DNA of 64,000 nt from Pradoshia eiseniae (GCF_002946355.1 NZ_PKOZ01000004.1:186001-250000), one strand, 5' to 3'; shown: positions 42,761-51,460, counted from the stretch's first letter. Notes: generated from the sequence alone by a model not told the origin. Numbers and translations: made by a program.

Positions 42761-43075
42761 ATGAAAAAGATAGAAAGCGTTTCTTCGATACTTCCCATTA
42801 ATGATACAATTACATTAAAACAATTGATGTGCATTTCTGATTATGCAAAATCATATAGCGGCTCCATTAAGATTGTCCGCGGACGACAAGAAATTAATAT
42901 GACCAATATTCCCGCTCTGACTGCATTCTTCCTTACAATCCGAAAAGGCTCAAATGTAAGCATTCATGTCAATGGGCCAAATGTTCAATCTGCCATTAAC
43001 CAAATCAGGGAAGTATGTATTTCAGGCAATACGGATTATGTTACATTTTCTAATTCTAAGGAATCCCTTATTTAA
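42761..43075 (+). CDS. HPr-like domain protein lacking both phosphorylation sites
   Basis: A 104-residue protein whose body (SGSIKIVRGRQEINMTNIPA then LTAFFLTIRKGSNVSIHVNG) aligns by eye with the second beta strand to last helix of HPr. The active-site GIHARP of HPr corresponds to TITLKQ, so His15 is replaced by Thr, and Ser46 in KSIMG corresponds to Asn in TNIPA. It cannot act as a PTS phosphocarrier in the usual way. The ATG at 42761 follows GGTGAAAGAA; earlier in-frame starts lack a site. Convergent with the DUF4440 gene. Confidence 0.7.
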   Translation: MKKIESVSSILPINDTITLKQLMCISDYAKSYSGSIKIVRGRQEINMTNIPALTAFFLTIRKGSNVSIHVNGPNVQSAINQIREVCISGNTDYVTFSNSKESLI

Positions 43076-43088
43076 GCAATTATAGCGA

Positions 43089-43139
43089 TTAGCACAAGAA
43101 AACGCATGGAACACTATTCCGTTCGTTTTCTTGTGCTAA
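43089..43139. terminator. Bidirectional terminator, 16-bp perfect stem
   Basis: TTAGCACAAGAAAACG and CGTTTTCTTGTGCTAA are exact reverse complements with a 19-nt loop. Confidence 0.82.
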
Positions 43140-43140
43140 T

Positions 43141-43509
43141 TTATTTTCCGTTGATTATTTCTTGCTTGGTTACAGTACCTTGATGAAAGTACAGCTGCCA
43201 GCGTCCATCAATTCGTTTCCATAGAGAGCTTCTAAGTGTATGGCGCCCAAGTGTCTTGTTTATTAGATAATAGGTAGTTAAAACGATATCCGCCGCCACT
43301 TCTTGCATAGTAAACTGATGCATGGACAAATCATCTTGTGAAAGATCACGATTCATACAGTCTTCTTTATCAAACATTCTTCCTGAGCTTCCGATTTCAG
43401 TAAACTCATCAGCAAGGATCTTATCCATTTCTTCCTTTGAGCTCCTTATTGCCGGTTTCAAATGACGTTCCTCTAAAGATCTTATATGCTCTATGAGATT
43501 TTTCTCCAC
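43141..43509 (-). CDS. NTF2-like (DUF4440) protein
   Basis: A 122-residue SnoaL/NTF2-fold protein: LADEFTEIGSSGRMFDKEDC in the N-terminal half and SSLWKRIDGRWQLYFHQGT at the C terminus, the usual cone-fold end. Such proteins can be ketosteroid-isomerase-like enzymes or ligand carriers; no catalytic residue can be assigned. Start GTG after GGAGCTAA. Lone gene between terminators. Confidence 0.78.
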   Translation of the reverse strand: MEKNLIEHIRSLEERHLKPAIRSSKEEMDKILADEFTEIGSSGRMFDKEDCMNRDLSQDDLSMHQFTMQEVAADIVLTTYYLINKTLGRHTLRSSLWKRIDGRWQLYFHQGTVTKQEIINGK

Positions 43510-43650
43510 TTAGCTCCACTCCTTAATACTATCTATTATCTTAAATTCTTTTCTTCAAAAAGGATTGAATTCCTCCCTGTCATCCAAATATCCTCACTGA
43601 ATTCCTGCAACCACTTATCTGGCTAATAACAAAAAGGTAAAACTCCCATT

Positions 43651-43694
43651 TAGCACAAAGAGAGCTATTAAAATCAATAGCTCTCTCTGTGCTA
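43651..43694 (-). terminator. Terminator of the class A PBP gene
   Basis: TAGCACAAAGAGAGCTATT pairs with AATAGCTCTCTCTGTGCTA with one mismatch; an imperfect T run follows on the minus strand. Confidence 0.65.
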
Positions 43695-43720
43695 TACCTA
43701 TATAAACTGCCTTGCAATCA

Positions 43721-45739
43721 TCAATTTCCTCTCCATCTGTCTATCCATTCATTAAAGCTGTCATTGATTTTCTTCTTCTGCTCTTCCCACAGCTCCCTTA
43801 AGGTCTTTTTCTCGACCTCTTTTTCAAGCTCATAAACAGAAGGAACGTCGAATTTTTCATTTTCAACATTCGGCAGCGCACCACTCATGATTTTTTGGAA
43901 GATAATTGCTGACCCTTTCGTGCTGTCACGGACTAAATATTGCTGAGAGGTCGTCTTGTCATAGCCTGACCATACAGCACCGACAAGATTAGGAGAATAG
44001 CCGACAAACCATTGGTCTTTTATAGCGTTTGCTGCTGTGACTCCATCCACCTGGGTTGACCCGGTCTTGCCGGCTATATCCCATCCATCAACCTTTGCAT
44101 AACGGCCAGTCCCCGACTCATGGTCGACAACACCCTTTAGCATCGTCGTCATATCTTTGGCCACTTGCTTGGTTGTCACCTTCTTCTCTTTCCCTTCAAA
44201 GGAAGCGACTGTTTCTCCGCTCTTATTGACTATTCTCTTAATCAAATGGCCCTCATGCATGACACCCTCATTCGCAAGCGCTGAGTAGGCTTGAGCCATT
44301 TTGAGCGGGGATACGGCAATACTGCCTCCGCCAAGTGCCAGACCGAGCTGCCTGTTTCCCTTATCAAGTTTGATGCCAAAACGTTCGACCGCATCCATTC
44401 CTGTTTGGATTCCAATTTCATTCAGGAGCCATACAGCCGGAATATTCTTCGACTTATAAACAGCCTCAAACATCGGGACTTCACCATCGTATTGGTTATT
44501 GTTATTTTTCGGGGAATACCCTCCGGCAAATTCGGTTTTCTCATCAAGCAGCAAATCCTTTATCCCGTAGCCCTCCTCAAGCGCCGGTGTATATACAGCA
44601 AGCGGCTTCATCGTTGAGCCAGGCTGTGCTTTCAGCTGGGTTGCGCGGTTATAGCCGAGGAATACATGGTCCGAACGCCCGCCGACTAATGCCCTGACTC
44701 CTCCATCATTAGGATCCAGCAGCACAGCAGCACTCTCCGGCTGTTCATTCGGGTTGGAACCTACCGTGAAATTACCATCCTCTGCATAAACTTTCTCTAC
44801 GACCTCCTGCATATTTTGATCTAATTCTGTGTATATTTTGTATCCGCCTGTCAGAAGATCATCCTGCTCTAGCCCGTATTTACGAACAGCTTCATAGATA
44901 ACCTGGTCCACATAATATGGATACTTTCCTTTAAGCGGATCACTCAGCTCTTTCAGTTGAATGTCTTCGACAAGGGCCTTATCATATTCGGTCTCGTTTA
45001 TCTCATCAAAAGCCTTCATTTGAGCCAGAACTACTCCTTGCCTTTTCTTGGCTGATTCAAAATTCTTATATGGGTCTAAGGCAGACGGCGAATGGATTAA
45101 TCCAGCGAGCATAGCCGCTTCTGCCAGTGTAACGTCCTCCACATTCTTGCCAAAATAAACCCGGCTTGCATTCTGTATTCCCCATGCTCCATGGCCGAAA
45201 TAAATCTGGTTCAAATACATTTCGAGAATCTCATCCTTCGAATACTGCTGTTCTATTTGACCGGCAATAACGACTTCCTTTATTTTTCTTTCATATGTCT
45301 TCTCTGGTGTAAGAATTGTATTTTTGGCCAGCTGCTGGGTAATGGTGCTTCCGCCTTGGACAATGCCGCCAGCGAATAAATTTTCAAAGGCTGCCCGTAT
45401 GATACCCTTCATATCAATTCCATGATGCTCATAAAAACGATGATCCTCTATGGAGAGAACTGCATCAATAACATGTTCAGGCACTTCATTTATCGACACG
45501 CCCTCCATTTTGTTGGCGGTGATTTTACTTGCTTCTTCATTATCCTTATCATAAATAATTGTGGGTTTCATAAGCTCTGTATCTAAGTTGGATAAATCAA
45601 CTTCTTCGTTTAATAAATACGTAAGGTACATCAACCCTATTAGTGTCAATATAGATATGCTGAGCAAGAGGATATGGAACACCTTAGAATGGTCAAGGAA
45701 ATTCCCCAGCTTGTTCAGTATTTGTTTCATTCGAGACAT
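43721..45739 (-). CDS. Class A penicillin-binding protein (bifunctional)
   Basis: Peptidoglycan glycosyltransferase and DD-transpeptidase in the cytoplasmic membrane. The 672-residue protein has one N-terminal anchor (about 18-40), the GT51 motifs EDHRFYEHHGIDMKG, GGSTITQQLAKN and RKIKEVVIAGQIE, and the transpeptidase motifs PGSTMKP (Ser about 380), SKN and GKTGST (about 555). B. subtilis PbpF/PbpG are the nearest kind by length; I cannot decide between them. The C terminus (EVEKKTLRELWEEQKKKI) is charged and helical. Monocistronic. Confidence 0.93.
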   Translation of the reverse strand: MSRMKQILNKLGNFLDHSKVFHILLLSISILTLIGLMYLTYLLNEEVDLSNLDTELMKPTIIYDKDNEEASKITANKMEGVSINEVPEHVIDAVLSIEDHRFYEHHGIDMKGIIRAAFENLFAGGIVQGGSTITQQLAKNTILTPEKTYERKIKEVVIAGQIEQQYSKDEILEMYLNQIYFGHGAWGIQNASRVYFGKNVEDVTLAEAAMLAGLIHSPSALDPYKNFESAKKRQGVVLAQMKAFDEINETEYDKALVEDIQLKELSDPLKGKYPYYVDQVIYEAVRKYGLEQDDLLTGGYKIYTELDQNMQEVVEKVYAEDGNFTVGSNPNEQPESAAVLLDPNDGGVRALVGGRSDHVFLGYNRATQLKAQPGSTMKPLAVYTPALEEGYGIKDLLLDEKTEFAGGYSPKNNNNQYDGEVPMFEAVYKSKNIPAVWLLNEIGIQTGMDAVERFGIKLDKGNRQLGLALGGGSIAVSPLKMAQAYSALANEGVMHEGHLIKRIVNKSGETVASFEGKEKKVTTKQVAKDMTTMLKGVVDHESGTGRYAKVDGWDIAGKTGSTQVDGVTAANAIKDQWFVGYSPNLVGAVWSGYDKTTSQQYLVRDSTKGSAIIFQKIMSGALPNVENEKFDVPSVYELEKEVEKKTLRELWEEQKKKINDSFNEWIDRWRGN

Positions 45740-45811
45740 AGTTCCTCCTTGCGATCAGGGTGTAAATTTTCTTTTTATCTACCCAAGTTCCACAAATTAT
45801 ACACAAAAATA

Positions 45812-45836
45812 AAAACAACTGGTATCCAGTTGTTTT
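45812..45836. terminator. Bidirectional terminator
   Basis: AAAACAACTGG and CCAGTTGTTTT form an 11-bp stem with a 3-nt loop. Confidence 0.75.
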
Positions 45837-45867
45837 AACTATTCTTTATTATCATGTCCATTATTCT

Positions 45868-46056
45868 CTATTTATGCCTTCTGTCTACTATGGCATTATC
45901 CGTCGAATCTGCTTCCTGACAGAGGGTCTCCATATACATATAAACAATTTGCTTTAGCTTATCATCTGCTCCGAGTATATCTAGATGGGTCAAGCATCTC
46001 CGTATAATTGGATGCACGTCTGCTGGCGTTGTTTTTTTATCCAATAGCCCCATCAC
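45868..46056 (-). CDS. Small hypothetical protein (~58-62 aa)
   Basis: A short frame containing DVHPIIRRCLTHLDILGADD and LKQIVYMYMETLCQE. AAAGAGGTG precedes it, but the ATG lies too close to that site; a TTG four codons in (LDKKTTPADV) has better spacing, so the start is uncertain. A strong terminator follows directly, which supports a real gene. Family not recognised. Confidence 0.55.
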   Translation of the reverse strand: MMGLLDKKTTPADVHPIIRRCLTHLDILGADDKLKQIVYMYMETLCQEADSTDNAIVDRRHK

Positions 46057-46255
46057 CTCTTTTTTACATTATAAGCCTTCTTATTCAACATTGTCATTAG
46101 CCTTTTGTCATGTTTAATCATAAAAATACGAAATAATTGTTTTTACCTGAAAAAGAATATCCAATACGTCAGAAAATGTCTCTTATAAAATGTTTCTGAA
46201 ATAAATATTTTGGATAAATGATAAAGTACAGGAGTAATAGAAGGGATGTGTAGCT

Positions 46256-46756
46256 ATGTTTAATCATATTGTCGTTGCATTTGATGGATCTGATTCAAGC
46301 AAGAAAGGCTTATCATTGGGTATGGATTTATGCAAGAATAAAGAGGATTCATTACTATCCATCGTCCATGTATATGACCAATCAGATGATACGCAGAACT
46401 ATCCAGCAGGGGCCAATCCGTTCGATGGAAAAGTACCGTTATACGTAGACCAATCACAAGGCCAGTCGATGGCATTACCTGACCAAGATGTCTATGAGCC
46501 ATATACGGCAGATTCACGGTTAGCAGAGATTGAAAAATATGTAAAGGGCATCACTGATAATAGCCTTATCAGCCCTCATTTTATTGTATTGGAAGGGGAT
46601 AGAGATGATGCCATACTGCAATACGCCGAGAAAGAAGGAGCAGATCTTATTATTGTCGGTAATAGCAGCAGTTCAACATTAAAAAGATTATTTCTCGGAA
46701 GCCTTTCACAAAAAATTATCAAAAATGCAAGCTGCCCAGTAATGGTGGCTAAATAA
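46256..46756 (+). CDS. Universal stress protein (UspA family)
   Basis: A 166-residue UspA-fold protein: HIVVAFDGSDSSKKGLSLGM at the N terminus and ADLIIVGNSSSSTLKRLFLG with SLSQKIIKNASCPVMV at the end. In the ATP-binding consensus G-x2-G-x9-G-S/T the second Gly is Ser here, so nucleotide binding is uncertain. A ribosome binding site AAGGGATGTG precedes the ATG. Lone gene with its own terminator. Confidence 0.9.
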   Translation: MFNHIVVAFDGSDSSKKGLSLGMDLCKNKEDSLLSIVHVYDQSDDTQNYPAGANPFDGKVPLYVDQSQGQSMALPDQDVYEPYTADSRLAEIEKYVKGITDNSLISPHFIVLEGDRDDAILQYAEKEGADLIIVGNSSSSTLKRLFLGSLSQKIIKNASCPVMVAK

Positions 46757-46765
46757 GACAGATTA

Positions 46766-46794
46766 ACCTACCCGCTGCGAGCAGGTAGGTTTTT
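46766..46794 (+). terminator. Terminator of the universal stress gene
   Basis: ACCTACC and GGTAGGT, followed by five T residues. Confidence 0.8.
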
Positions 46795-46811
46795 AATTAT
46801 AAGAAGACAAA

Positions 46812-46837
46812 AAATCCTCGGCTAAAAAGCCGGGATT
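46812..46837 (-). terminator. Terminator of the XRE regulator gene
   Basis: On the minus strand AAATCCCGGC pairs with GCCGAGGATTT with one bulge, followed by a T run. Confidence 0.6.
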
Positions 46838-46872
46838 TCTAGTTGTCCGCTTTGACAAACACTTAAATAACA

Positions 46873-47331
46873 TTACCCAACGCGATTCACCAGTTCTTTA
46901 TACTTCTGTTCCGAAACCTCTCTCTCCAAGGAACTGAAGATACGATATTGATCATCATCTAAAATACGATAATGCTGGCTGATCATGTTTTGCTGAAGTG
47001 TATAACCTTTCTCCGAGGAAAGGTCCTTCCACCACATCTTCCCTCCGAGCATTTTTTCCTTCCGATAATCAATGCTCTCACGCGATACCGTTTCTATTAC
47101 TTCAAGCGGGTCGCCCCCAAATAATGTTTGGACCGTCAATGTCTCTCGAAAGAGTGAGACGACAGCCACAACAGTTGTCCAGCTGGCCTCATTTCTCTCC
47201 TTTTCAATTTGCACTAGTGTTTTCTTTGAAATGCCGATGATTTCCGCCATCTTATCTTGTGTATAATCAACCTCAACCCGGATAAGTCTCATGCGCTCTG
47301 ATATTAAACGAATTATTTCATCCTTTGTCAT
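46873..47331 (-). CDS. XRE-family HTH transcriptional regulator
   Basis: A 152-residue protein; residues 10-65 form a Cro/CI-type helix-turn-helix (RLIRVEVDYTQDKMAEIIGI then SKKTLVQIEKERNEAS). The remaining 85 residues (KMLGGKMWWKDLSSEKGYTL and after) are a domain I do not recognise. The ATG at 47331 follows AGAGGGATGGC; an upstream in-frame ATG lacks a site. Target unknown; no neighbouring operon is close enough to be assigned. Confidence 0.8.
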   Translation of the reverse strand: MTKDEIIRLISERMRLIRVEVDYTQDKMAEIIGISKKTLVQIEKERNEASWTTVVAVVSLFRETLTVQTLFGGDPLEVIETVSRESIDYRKEKMLGGKMWWKDLSSEKGYTLQQNMISQHYRILDDDQYRIFSSLEREVSEQKYKELVNRVG

Positions 47332-47669
47332 GCCATCCCTCTTCTCAATTAGTGTATGAAAACATGTTATAGTTATGGAATATTTTATCAATTATTGACC
47401 CGTTATAAATATTATAATTGAAATAAATGGAAAATTGTTGGTAATTTGTATATATTTACTGATTTTTTTATTCCCTTGAGTGATAAAATGAAACCTATTG
47501 TTACTGAATAGTTAGTTGTTTTATCGTCAATTCACTTCTTTTTTATGAGTTTTTGACAGGCTTTTCACCATCATCCTTAATTAAAACAACCCTTAATCAA
47601 GAAGAGTTGGCGTATCACATATAATTTCCTCCAGGAAATTTACACCCAAATAAGGTAGAAAACATAATA
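47332..47669. other. AT-rich intergenic region, no gene seen
   Basis: Between the XRE regulator and the terminator of the HxlR regulator I see no ORF with a ribosome binding site and no recognisable RNA. Confidence 0.45.
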
Positions 47670-47714
47670 AAAAGCCGGAGAACCTCTATTCCAAATTTAA
47701 GAGGATTCTCCGGC
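47670..47714 (-). terminator. Terminator of the HxlR regulator gene
   Basis: GCCGGAGAA pairs with TTCTCCGGC, with inner CCTCT/AGAGG; TTTTTATT follows on the minus strand. Confidence 0.8.
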
Positions 47715-47729
47715 CTGATAGTCTTACTT

Positions 47730-48074
47730 TTACTTCTTTTCCAGCTCATTTTTATATTCAACCCATTTTCGTATAGATAACATAACATCCTTCAATGCTT
47801 CTCCACTAGGTGTCAATTCATATTGGACTTTCTTTAAAGAACCATCTAAATAACTCTTTTTCACTAATTCCTCCTTCACTAATTCATTCAATCTTTCTGT
47901 CAGGACCCTGTCAGAGATTCCTTCAATCCGTCCAATTAATTCATGATATCTTTTCGGTCCATCCAGCAATGAGTATATGATAATCCCCATCCATTTTCGG
48001 CCGATAAATTCTATTGTCTTGTGAAAATCACTGCATATATGTAGCTTTGGACCATGATCTGTGGCTTCTGGCAT
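47730..48074 (-). CDS. HxlR/DUF24-type redox-sensing repressor
   Basis: A 114-residue winged-helix regulator: CSDFHKTIEFIGRKWMGIII at about residue 14, then KRYHELIGRIEGISDRVLTE and LKKVQYELTPSGEAL. The Cys just before the first helix corresponds to the redox-active Cys of YodB/HypR-type DUF24 proteins that sense quinones and disulphide stress. The ATG at 48074 is preferred to one five codons upstream because GGAGG lies 8 nt before it. It diverges from a nitroreductase gene, as yodB does from yodC; a perfect inverted repeat lies between them. Confidence 0.88.
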   Translation of the reverse strand: MPEATDHGPKLHICSDFHKTIEFIGRKWMGIIIYSLLDGPKRYHELIGRIEGISDRVLTERLNELVKEELVKKSYLDGSLKKVQYELTPSGEALKDVMLSIRKWVEYKNELEKK

Positions 48075-48133
48075 AGAAATCGCCTCCATCTTTATGCTCT
48101 TATTATCATAACATGAATCTTATGCATTGACAT

Positions 48134-48158
48134 GTTAACTTACTAATGGTAAGTTAAC
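48134..48158. promoter_or_regulatory. Operator-like perfect inverted repeat
   Basis: GTTAACTTAC and GTAAGTTAAC are exact reverse complements with a 5-bp spacer. TTGACA at 48127 sits directly upstream. The half-site (or AACTT-A) recurs imperfectly at 48171-48190 (TAACTTTAAGTAAGTTTA). Location between the divergent HxlR regulator and nitroreductase points to the regulator as its ligand. Confidence 0.7.
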
Positions 48159-48204
48159 CAATATATAAAAACTAACTTTAAGTAAGTTTACAAGGAGAAT
48201 AACC

Positions 48205-48822
48205 ATGTCACAATTAGAACAAATTATCAAACAGCGTAAGTCCGTTCGAAGCTATGATCCCCAATTTCAAATTGACAAGCGTGAAATTCTTGAATTATTA
48301 AGCATTGCAGCCAATGCACCATCATCAAGCAACCTGCAGCCATGGCGTTTTATCGTTATCCAAAACAAAGAGCTTCAAAAAGAGATCCGGACACTTGGCT
48401 TCAACCAGGCGCAAATCGAAGAGTCGTCGGCAATCGTTGCCGTTATAGGTGATAGCGAAGCTTACAAAAACGTAGAAAAAATCTATTCCCTTAATGTTGA
48501 AAAAGGCTATATGGACCAATCTATCGCTGATCGGACAATCAAACAAACATTGAATGCATATCCAACAATGCCGAAGGAAGGATTAAAGGAAATTGCCGCT
48601 TATGATGCCGGCGCAATTGCCATGCAATTCATGCTGCTCGCCAAAGATCGCGGCTACGATACAATCACGATGGGCGGCTTCGACAAAGATGCATTCGCCA
48701 AACGCTTTGACCTGCCAGACAATCTCTTCCCAATTACTTTAATTGCTATCGGTAAGGCTCTAGCACCTGCATTCAATACTTCACGCCTGCCAATCGAATC
48801 TTTAACAACCTACTTTGATTAA
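48205..48822 (+). CDS. Nitroreductase family protein (YodC/MhqN type)
   Basis: FMN-dependent NAD(P)H oxidoreductase, probably reducing quinones or nitro compounds. The 205-residue protein has RKSVRSYDPQFQIDKREILE and NAPSSSNLQPWRFIV (FMN phosphate and ring contacts) in the N terminus, and GYDTITMGGFDKDAF near residue 150. AAGGAGA lies 8 nt before the ATG. It diverges from the DUF24 repressor gene and is closed by a terminator. Confidence 0.9.
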   Translation: MSQLEQIIKQRKSVRSYDPQFQIDKREILELLSIAANAPSSSNLQPWRFIVIQNKELQKEIRTLGFNQAQIEESSAIVAVIGDSEAYKNVEKIYSLNVEKGYMDQSIADRTIKQTLNAYPTMPKEGLKEIAAYDAGAIAMQFMLLAKDRGYDTITMGGFDKDAFAKRFDLPDNLFPITLIAIGKALAPAFNTSRLPIESLTTYFD

Positions 48823-48827
48823 ATAGA

Positions 48828-48872
48828 AAAGACCGCAATAAAGGTTAGCCAATAACCTTTATCGCGGTCTTT
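48828..48872 (+). terminator. Terminator of the nitroreductase gene
   Basis: AAAGACCGC pairs with GCGGTCTTT, with inner ATAAAGGTTA/TAACCTTTAT; a stem of about 19 pairs with one mismatch. Confidence 0.85.
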
Positions 48873-48893
48873 CTTGTCTCCGTATTAAACAAA

Positions 48894-49475
48894 TCAATAA
48901 TGAGCTGCCTTCTTCAAGAGTAATCTTGGTGCTGAAGAGAAGAGCAGCATAATAACCCCGCCTGATACAATTACGCTCGGAAGCAAATAAGACAGATTAT
49001 ACAGGAGGGAGAAGATGATAACAGACTGCCCGTCCGCAGCCCCCGCTCCAAAGAAGACGACTCCCGCGATAAAGTGGGCAAGAAAACGCAATGAGCTTCC
49101 TACAAGAATCCCGCCTATTACATAAAGAATATTGGTTCTTCTATTGTTTCCGTTTGGTTGGACCAGACTGAAAAGGAGCCCCGATAAACCTACCGCTGAA
49201 AAAGCCACGATATAATCTAGAATTCCTTGAACTGGTGTCAGAATATAGGCCGTTCCTGATACGATTTGCAATAGACCCAATAACAGCCCGGTTACAACAC
49301 CGCCTTTTACACCCCACCGCAAGGCCATCAAAAAGACTGGTACCATGGCAATTGATACGCTTCCTCCTTGTGCCCATAAACTAAAAGACATGATGTTTCC
49401 AAGCAAATCAAAAATAAATGCCATAGCCGCAAAAATAGCCACCTCAACCAAATACAACAAACGGTTATTTCTCAT
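48894..49475 (-). CDS. thiT: Thiamine ECF S component ThiT
   Basis: Membrane substrate-binding subunit for thiamine, working with the shared EcfAA'T module. The 193-residue protein has six predicted membrane segments, with RLLYLVEVAIFAAMAFIFDL at the N terminus and the LWAQGGSVSIAMVPVFLMAL block typical of YuaJ/ThiT. The reading frame is open further upstream to 49592 but this crosses the terminator of the riboswitch; the ATG at 49475 (or 49478) follows AAGGGG. Controlled by a TPP riboswitch. Confidence 0.93.
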   Translation of the reverse strand: MRNNRLLYLVEVAIFAAMAFIFDLLGNIMSFSLWAQGGSVSIAMVPVFLMALRWGVKGGVVTGLLLGLLQIVSGTAYILTPVQGILDYIVAFSAVGLSGLLFSLVQPNGNNRRTNILYVIGGILVGSSLRFLAHFIAGVVFFGAGAADGQSVIIFSLLYNLSYLLPSVIVSGGVIMLLFSSAPRLLLKKAAHY

Positions 49476-49542
49476 CATTGTTCCCCTTTCTTTTTGGAGG
49501 AGTACCTGAATCTTTCGAGAAAACGGGCTTATAAAATGCAAA

Positions 49543-49578
49543 AGAGCAATGTATGTCAAAAATGGCACACATTGCTCT
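49543..49578 (-). terminator. Riboswitch-controlled terminator of thiT
   Basis: AGAGCAATGT and ACATTGCTCT form a 10-bp stem, with TTTTGCATTTT following on the minus strand. It lies between the TPP aptamer and thiT, as in attenuation-type TPP switches. Confidence 0.8.
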
Positions 49579-49601
49579 CTTACAAATAGCATATATCCGC
49601 C

Positions 49602-49682
49602 ACATTCCTACGCTAGAATTATCTAACAGGTTCGGAGGGTCAGAATTCGAACATTCACTCTCAGCCTCATGGGCTCCCCTTG
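49602..49682 (-). promoter_or_regulatory. TPP riboswitch (THI box)
   Basis: On the minus strand the aptamer reads GGGGAGCCCATGAGGCTGAG, then AGTGAATG, GACCCTCCGAACCTGTTAGA, and TAATTCTAGCGTAGGAA. These are the conserved TPP-binding parts (CTGAGA, GACCC, GAACCTG-TAGATAAT-CTAGCGTAGG). Binding of thiamine pyrophosphate should favour the terminator and lower thiT expression. Confidence 0.95.
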
Positions 49683-49748
49683 TGGAATAAATTATATTCA
49701 TTTTCTTATATGATACTAGAAGGAATTGCCAATAGCAAGGAGATTTCC

Positions 49749-51005
49749 TTACGCAGTCATCTCTTCCGTCATCTCTGGTGCTTCATCTTCATTTGCTTCA
49801 TATTTCTTCTCAGATTGAGCAATAATGACAGCACAGGAAGCATCACCTGTAATATTTACGGCCGTACGCGTCATATCCAATAAGCGGTCAATTCCAAGAA
49901 TAAGGCCAATTCCCTCGACCGGCAAGCCCACCTGTTCAAGTACCATAGCAAGTAGAATCAACCCGGCTCCTGGTACACCCGCTGTCCCAACACTGGCCAG
50001 AACCGCTGTCAGGATAACTGTCAACAATTGAGGAACCGTCAAATCAACGCCGTACGTTTGTGCAATAAAGACAACCGCAACCCCTTGAAGAATTCCTGTT
50101 CCGTCCATATTAATCGTTGCTCCAAGAGGCTGCACAAAGCTGCTGATGTTCTTTGGCACGTTAAGCGCTTTTTGAGCTGTTTCCATTGCTACTGGAAGAG
50201 CTGCACTGCTTGAAGACGTACTGAATCCCACAGCAATTGCCGGGAAAAACTTCTTAAAGAAATCTAGTGGATTGCTTCGTCCAAGCAGGGAAATCGCTCC
50301 GCCATATACAACAACTGTATGAATAAAGAGAGCTAACACAACCACAATCATGTAAAGGCCCATGCTCTTAATCGCAGCAATCCCTTGGCTACCGACTGCT
50401 GTTGCTACAAGAGCAAACGTAGCATAAGGAGCCGCCTTCATGATCATGTTGACAAGGTAAACCATTAATTCTTGTCCTTGTTCCAATAAATCAATAATGC
50501 CCTTCGTTTTTGAACCAAGCGCAGAAATTCCAAGCCCAAAGAAAATAGACATAACAATTACTTGAAGCATATTTCCTTCTGCCATGGCTTGAATAGGGTT
50601 TTTCGGAATGATATTTATGAGAGTATCTATTACTGAGGGAGCTTGACTAGCAGTGTATTCAGCAGCAGAGATATTTACTTGAGAGCCGGCACCCGGCTTG
50701 ATTAACAAGGCAAGTCCAATACCGATGGTGATGGCAAAAGCAGTTGTGAAAAGGAAATATAGCATTGTCTTTCCGCCAATACGGCCTAGCTTTTTTGGAT
50801 CGCCAAGACCAGCTGTTCCTAAAGTGATGGAAATGAGGACAATTGGTACCACTAACATCGTGATAGCATTGATGAATAAGGAACCAACTGGTTCAAAAAG
50901 ATATGAATCAAAGATTTTAAATAGTTCAGGTGAAAATTGATTGAGACCTAAACCAACCAAAATACCCGTAATTAATCCTGTGATGATTTTTATTGTTAGC
51001 TTCAT
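49749..51005 (-). CDS. Dicarboxylate/amino acid:cation symporter (DAACS family)
   Basis: A 418-residue transporter with eight membrane helices and two re-entrant hairpins. Signatures: FSTSSSSAALPVAMETAQKA (HP1, about 265), TINMDGTGILQGVAVVFIAQ (TM7) and TAVNITGDASCAVIIAQ near the C terminus (TM8). It could carry glutamate/aspartate (GltT-like) or C4-dicarboxylates; the sequence does not settle this for me. AGAGGAGG precedes the ATG. Monocistronic. Confidence 0.92.
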   Translation of the reverse strand: MKLTIKIITGLITGILVGLGLNQFSPELFKIFDSYLFEPVGSLFINAITMLVVPIVLISITLGTAGLGDPKKLGRIGGKTMLYFLFTTAFAITIGIGLALLIKPGAGSQVNISAAEYTASQAPSVIDTLINIIPKNPIQAMAEGNMLQVIVMSIFFGLGISALGSKTKGIIDLLEQGQELMVYLVNMIMKAAPYATFALVATAVGSQGIAAIKSMGLYMIVVVLALFIHTVVVYGGAISLLGRSNPLDFFKKFFPAIAVGFSTSSSSAALPVAMETAQKALNVPKNISSFVQPLGATINMDGTGILQGVAVVFIAQTYGVDLTVPQLLTVILTAVLASVGTAGVPGAGLILLAMVLEQVGLPVEGIGLILGIDRLLDMTRTAVNITGDASCAVIIAQSEKKYEANEDEAPEMTEEMTA

Positions 51006-51298
51006 AGATGACCTCCTCTTAATCTAACCAACAGGTTATTTGTCTTCAAATATTGCAAGCTATAAAAACTTCTCCACTGTAGAGGGTTCTTAAAACTTTA
51101 CTAACATAATATTAGACAAAATTTAGCGAAACAACAATGGTAATAATTACAGTGCTTGCACAGAATTCCATATAAATCTAAATATGTCTTATCTATGTTA
51201 AAAAAATGACTAGTTCCAACCACAGCAAAAAAGACGCCTAACAGCGCCTTGTAGAGTAAATGACTTATGATTAAACATACTTTTGTATGTATTATGCT
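51006..51298. other. Intergenic region with a weak hairpin
   Basis: Near 51230-51253 the minus strand reads AAGGCGCTGTTAGGCGTCTT followed by T residues: an imperfect GC stem that may terminate the small gene at 51299. Nothing else seen. Confidence 0.35.
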
Positions 51299-51460
51299 TT
51301 AATGGCTCTTGACCTCGACTTGCTTCTTCAGGGAATAGGAATTCTGCAATAATTCGTTAAACGTTAGCTCTGAACAAACTACGCTAGAGAAAATTTCATT
51401 CCGGGATTTTGTTTTCTCAATTTTAACACCCTGTATCTTAAACTTAGATACGATATCCAT
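51299..51460 (-). CDS. Small hypothetical protein (53 aa)
   Basis: Starts MDIVSKFKIQGVKIEKTKSR; AAGGTGGAG lies 9 nt before the ATG at 51460. An upstream in-frame extension begins at a TTG with no site. The sequence is basic and soluble with no motif I recognise (EIFSSVVCSELTFNELLQNS in the second half). Moderate support only. Confidence 0.45.
   Translation of the reverse strand: MDIVSKFKIQGVKIEKTKSRNEIFSSVVCSELTFNELLQNSYSLKKQVEVKSH

Noticed and set aside
49476-49592. N-terminal extension of ThiT
   Set aside because: It overlaps the riboswitch terminator; the ribosome binding site supports 49475.
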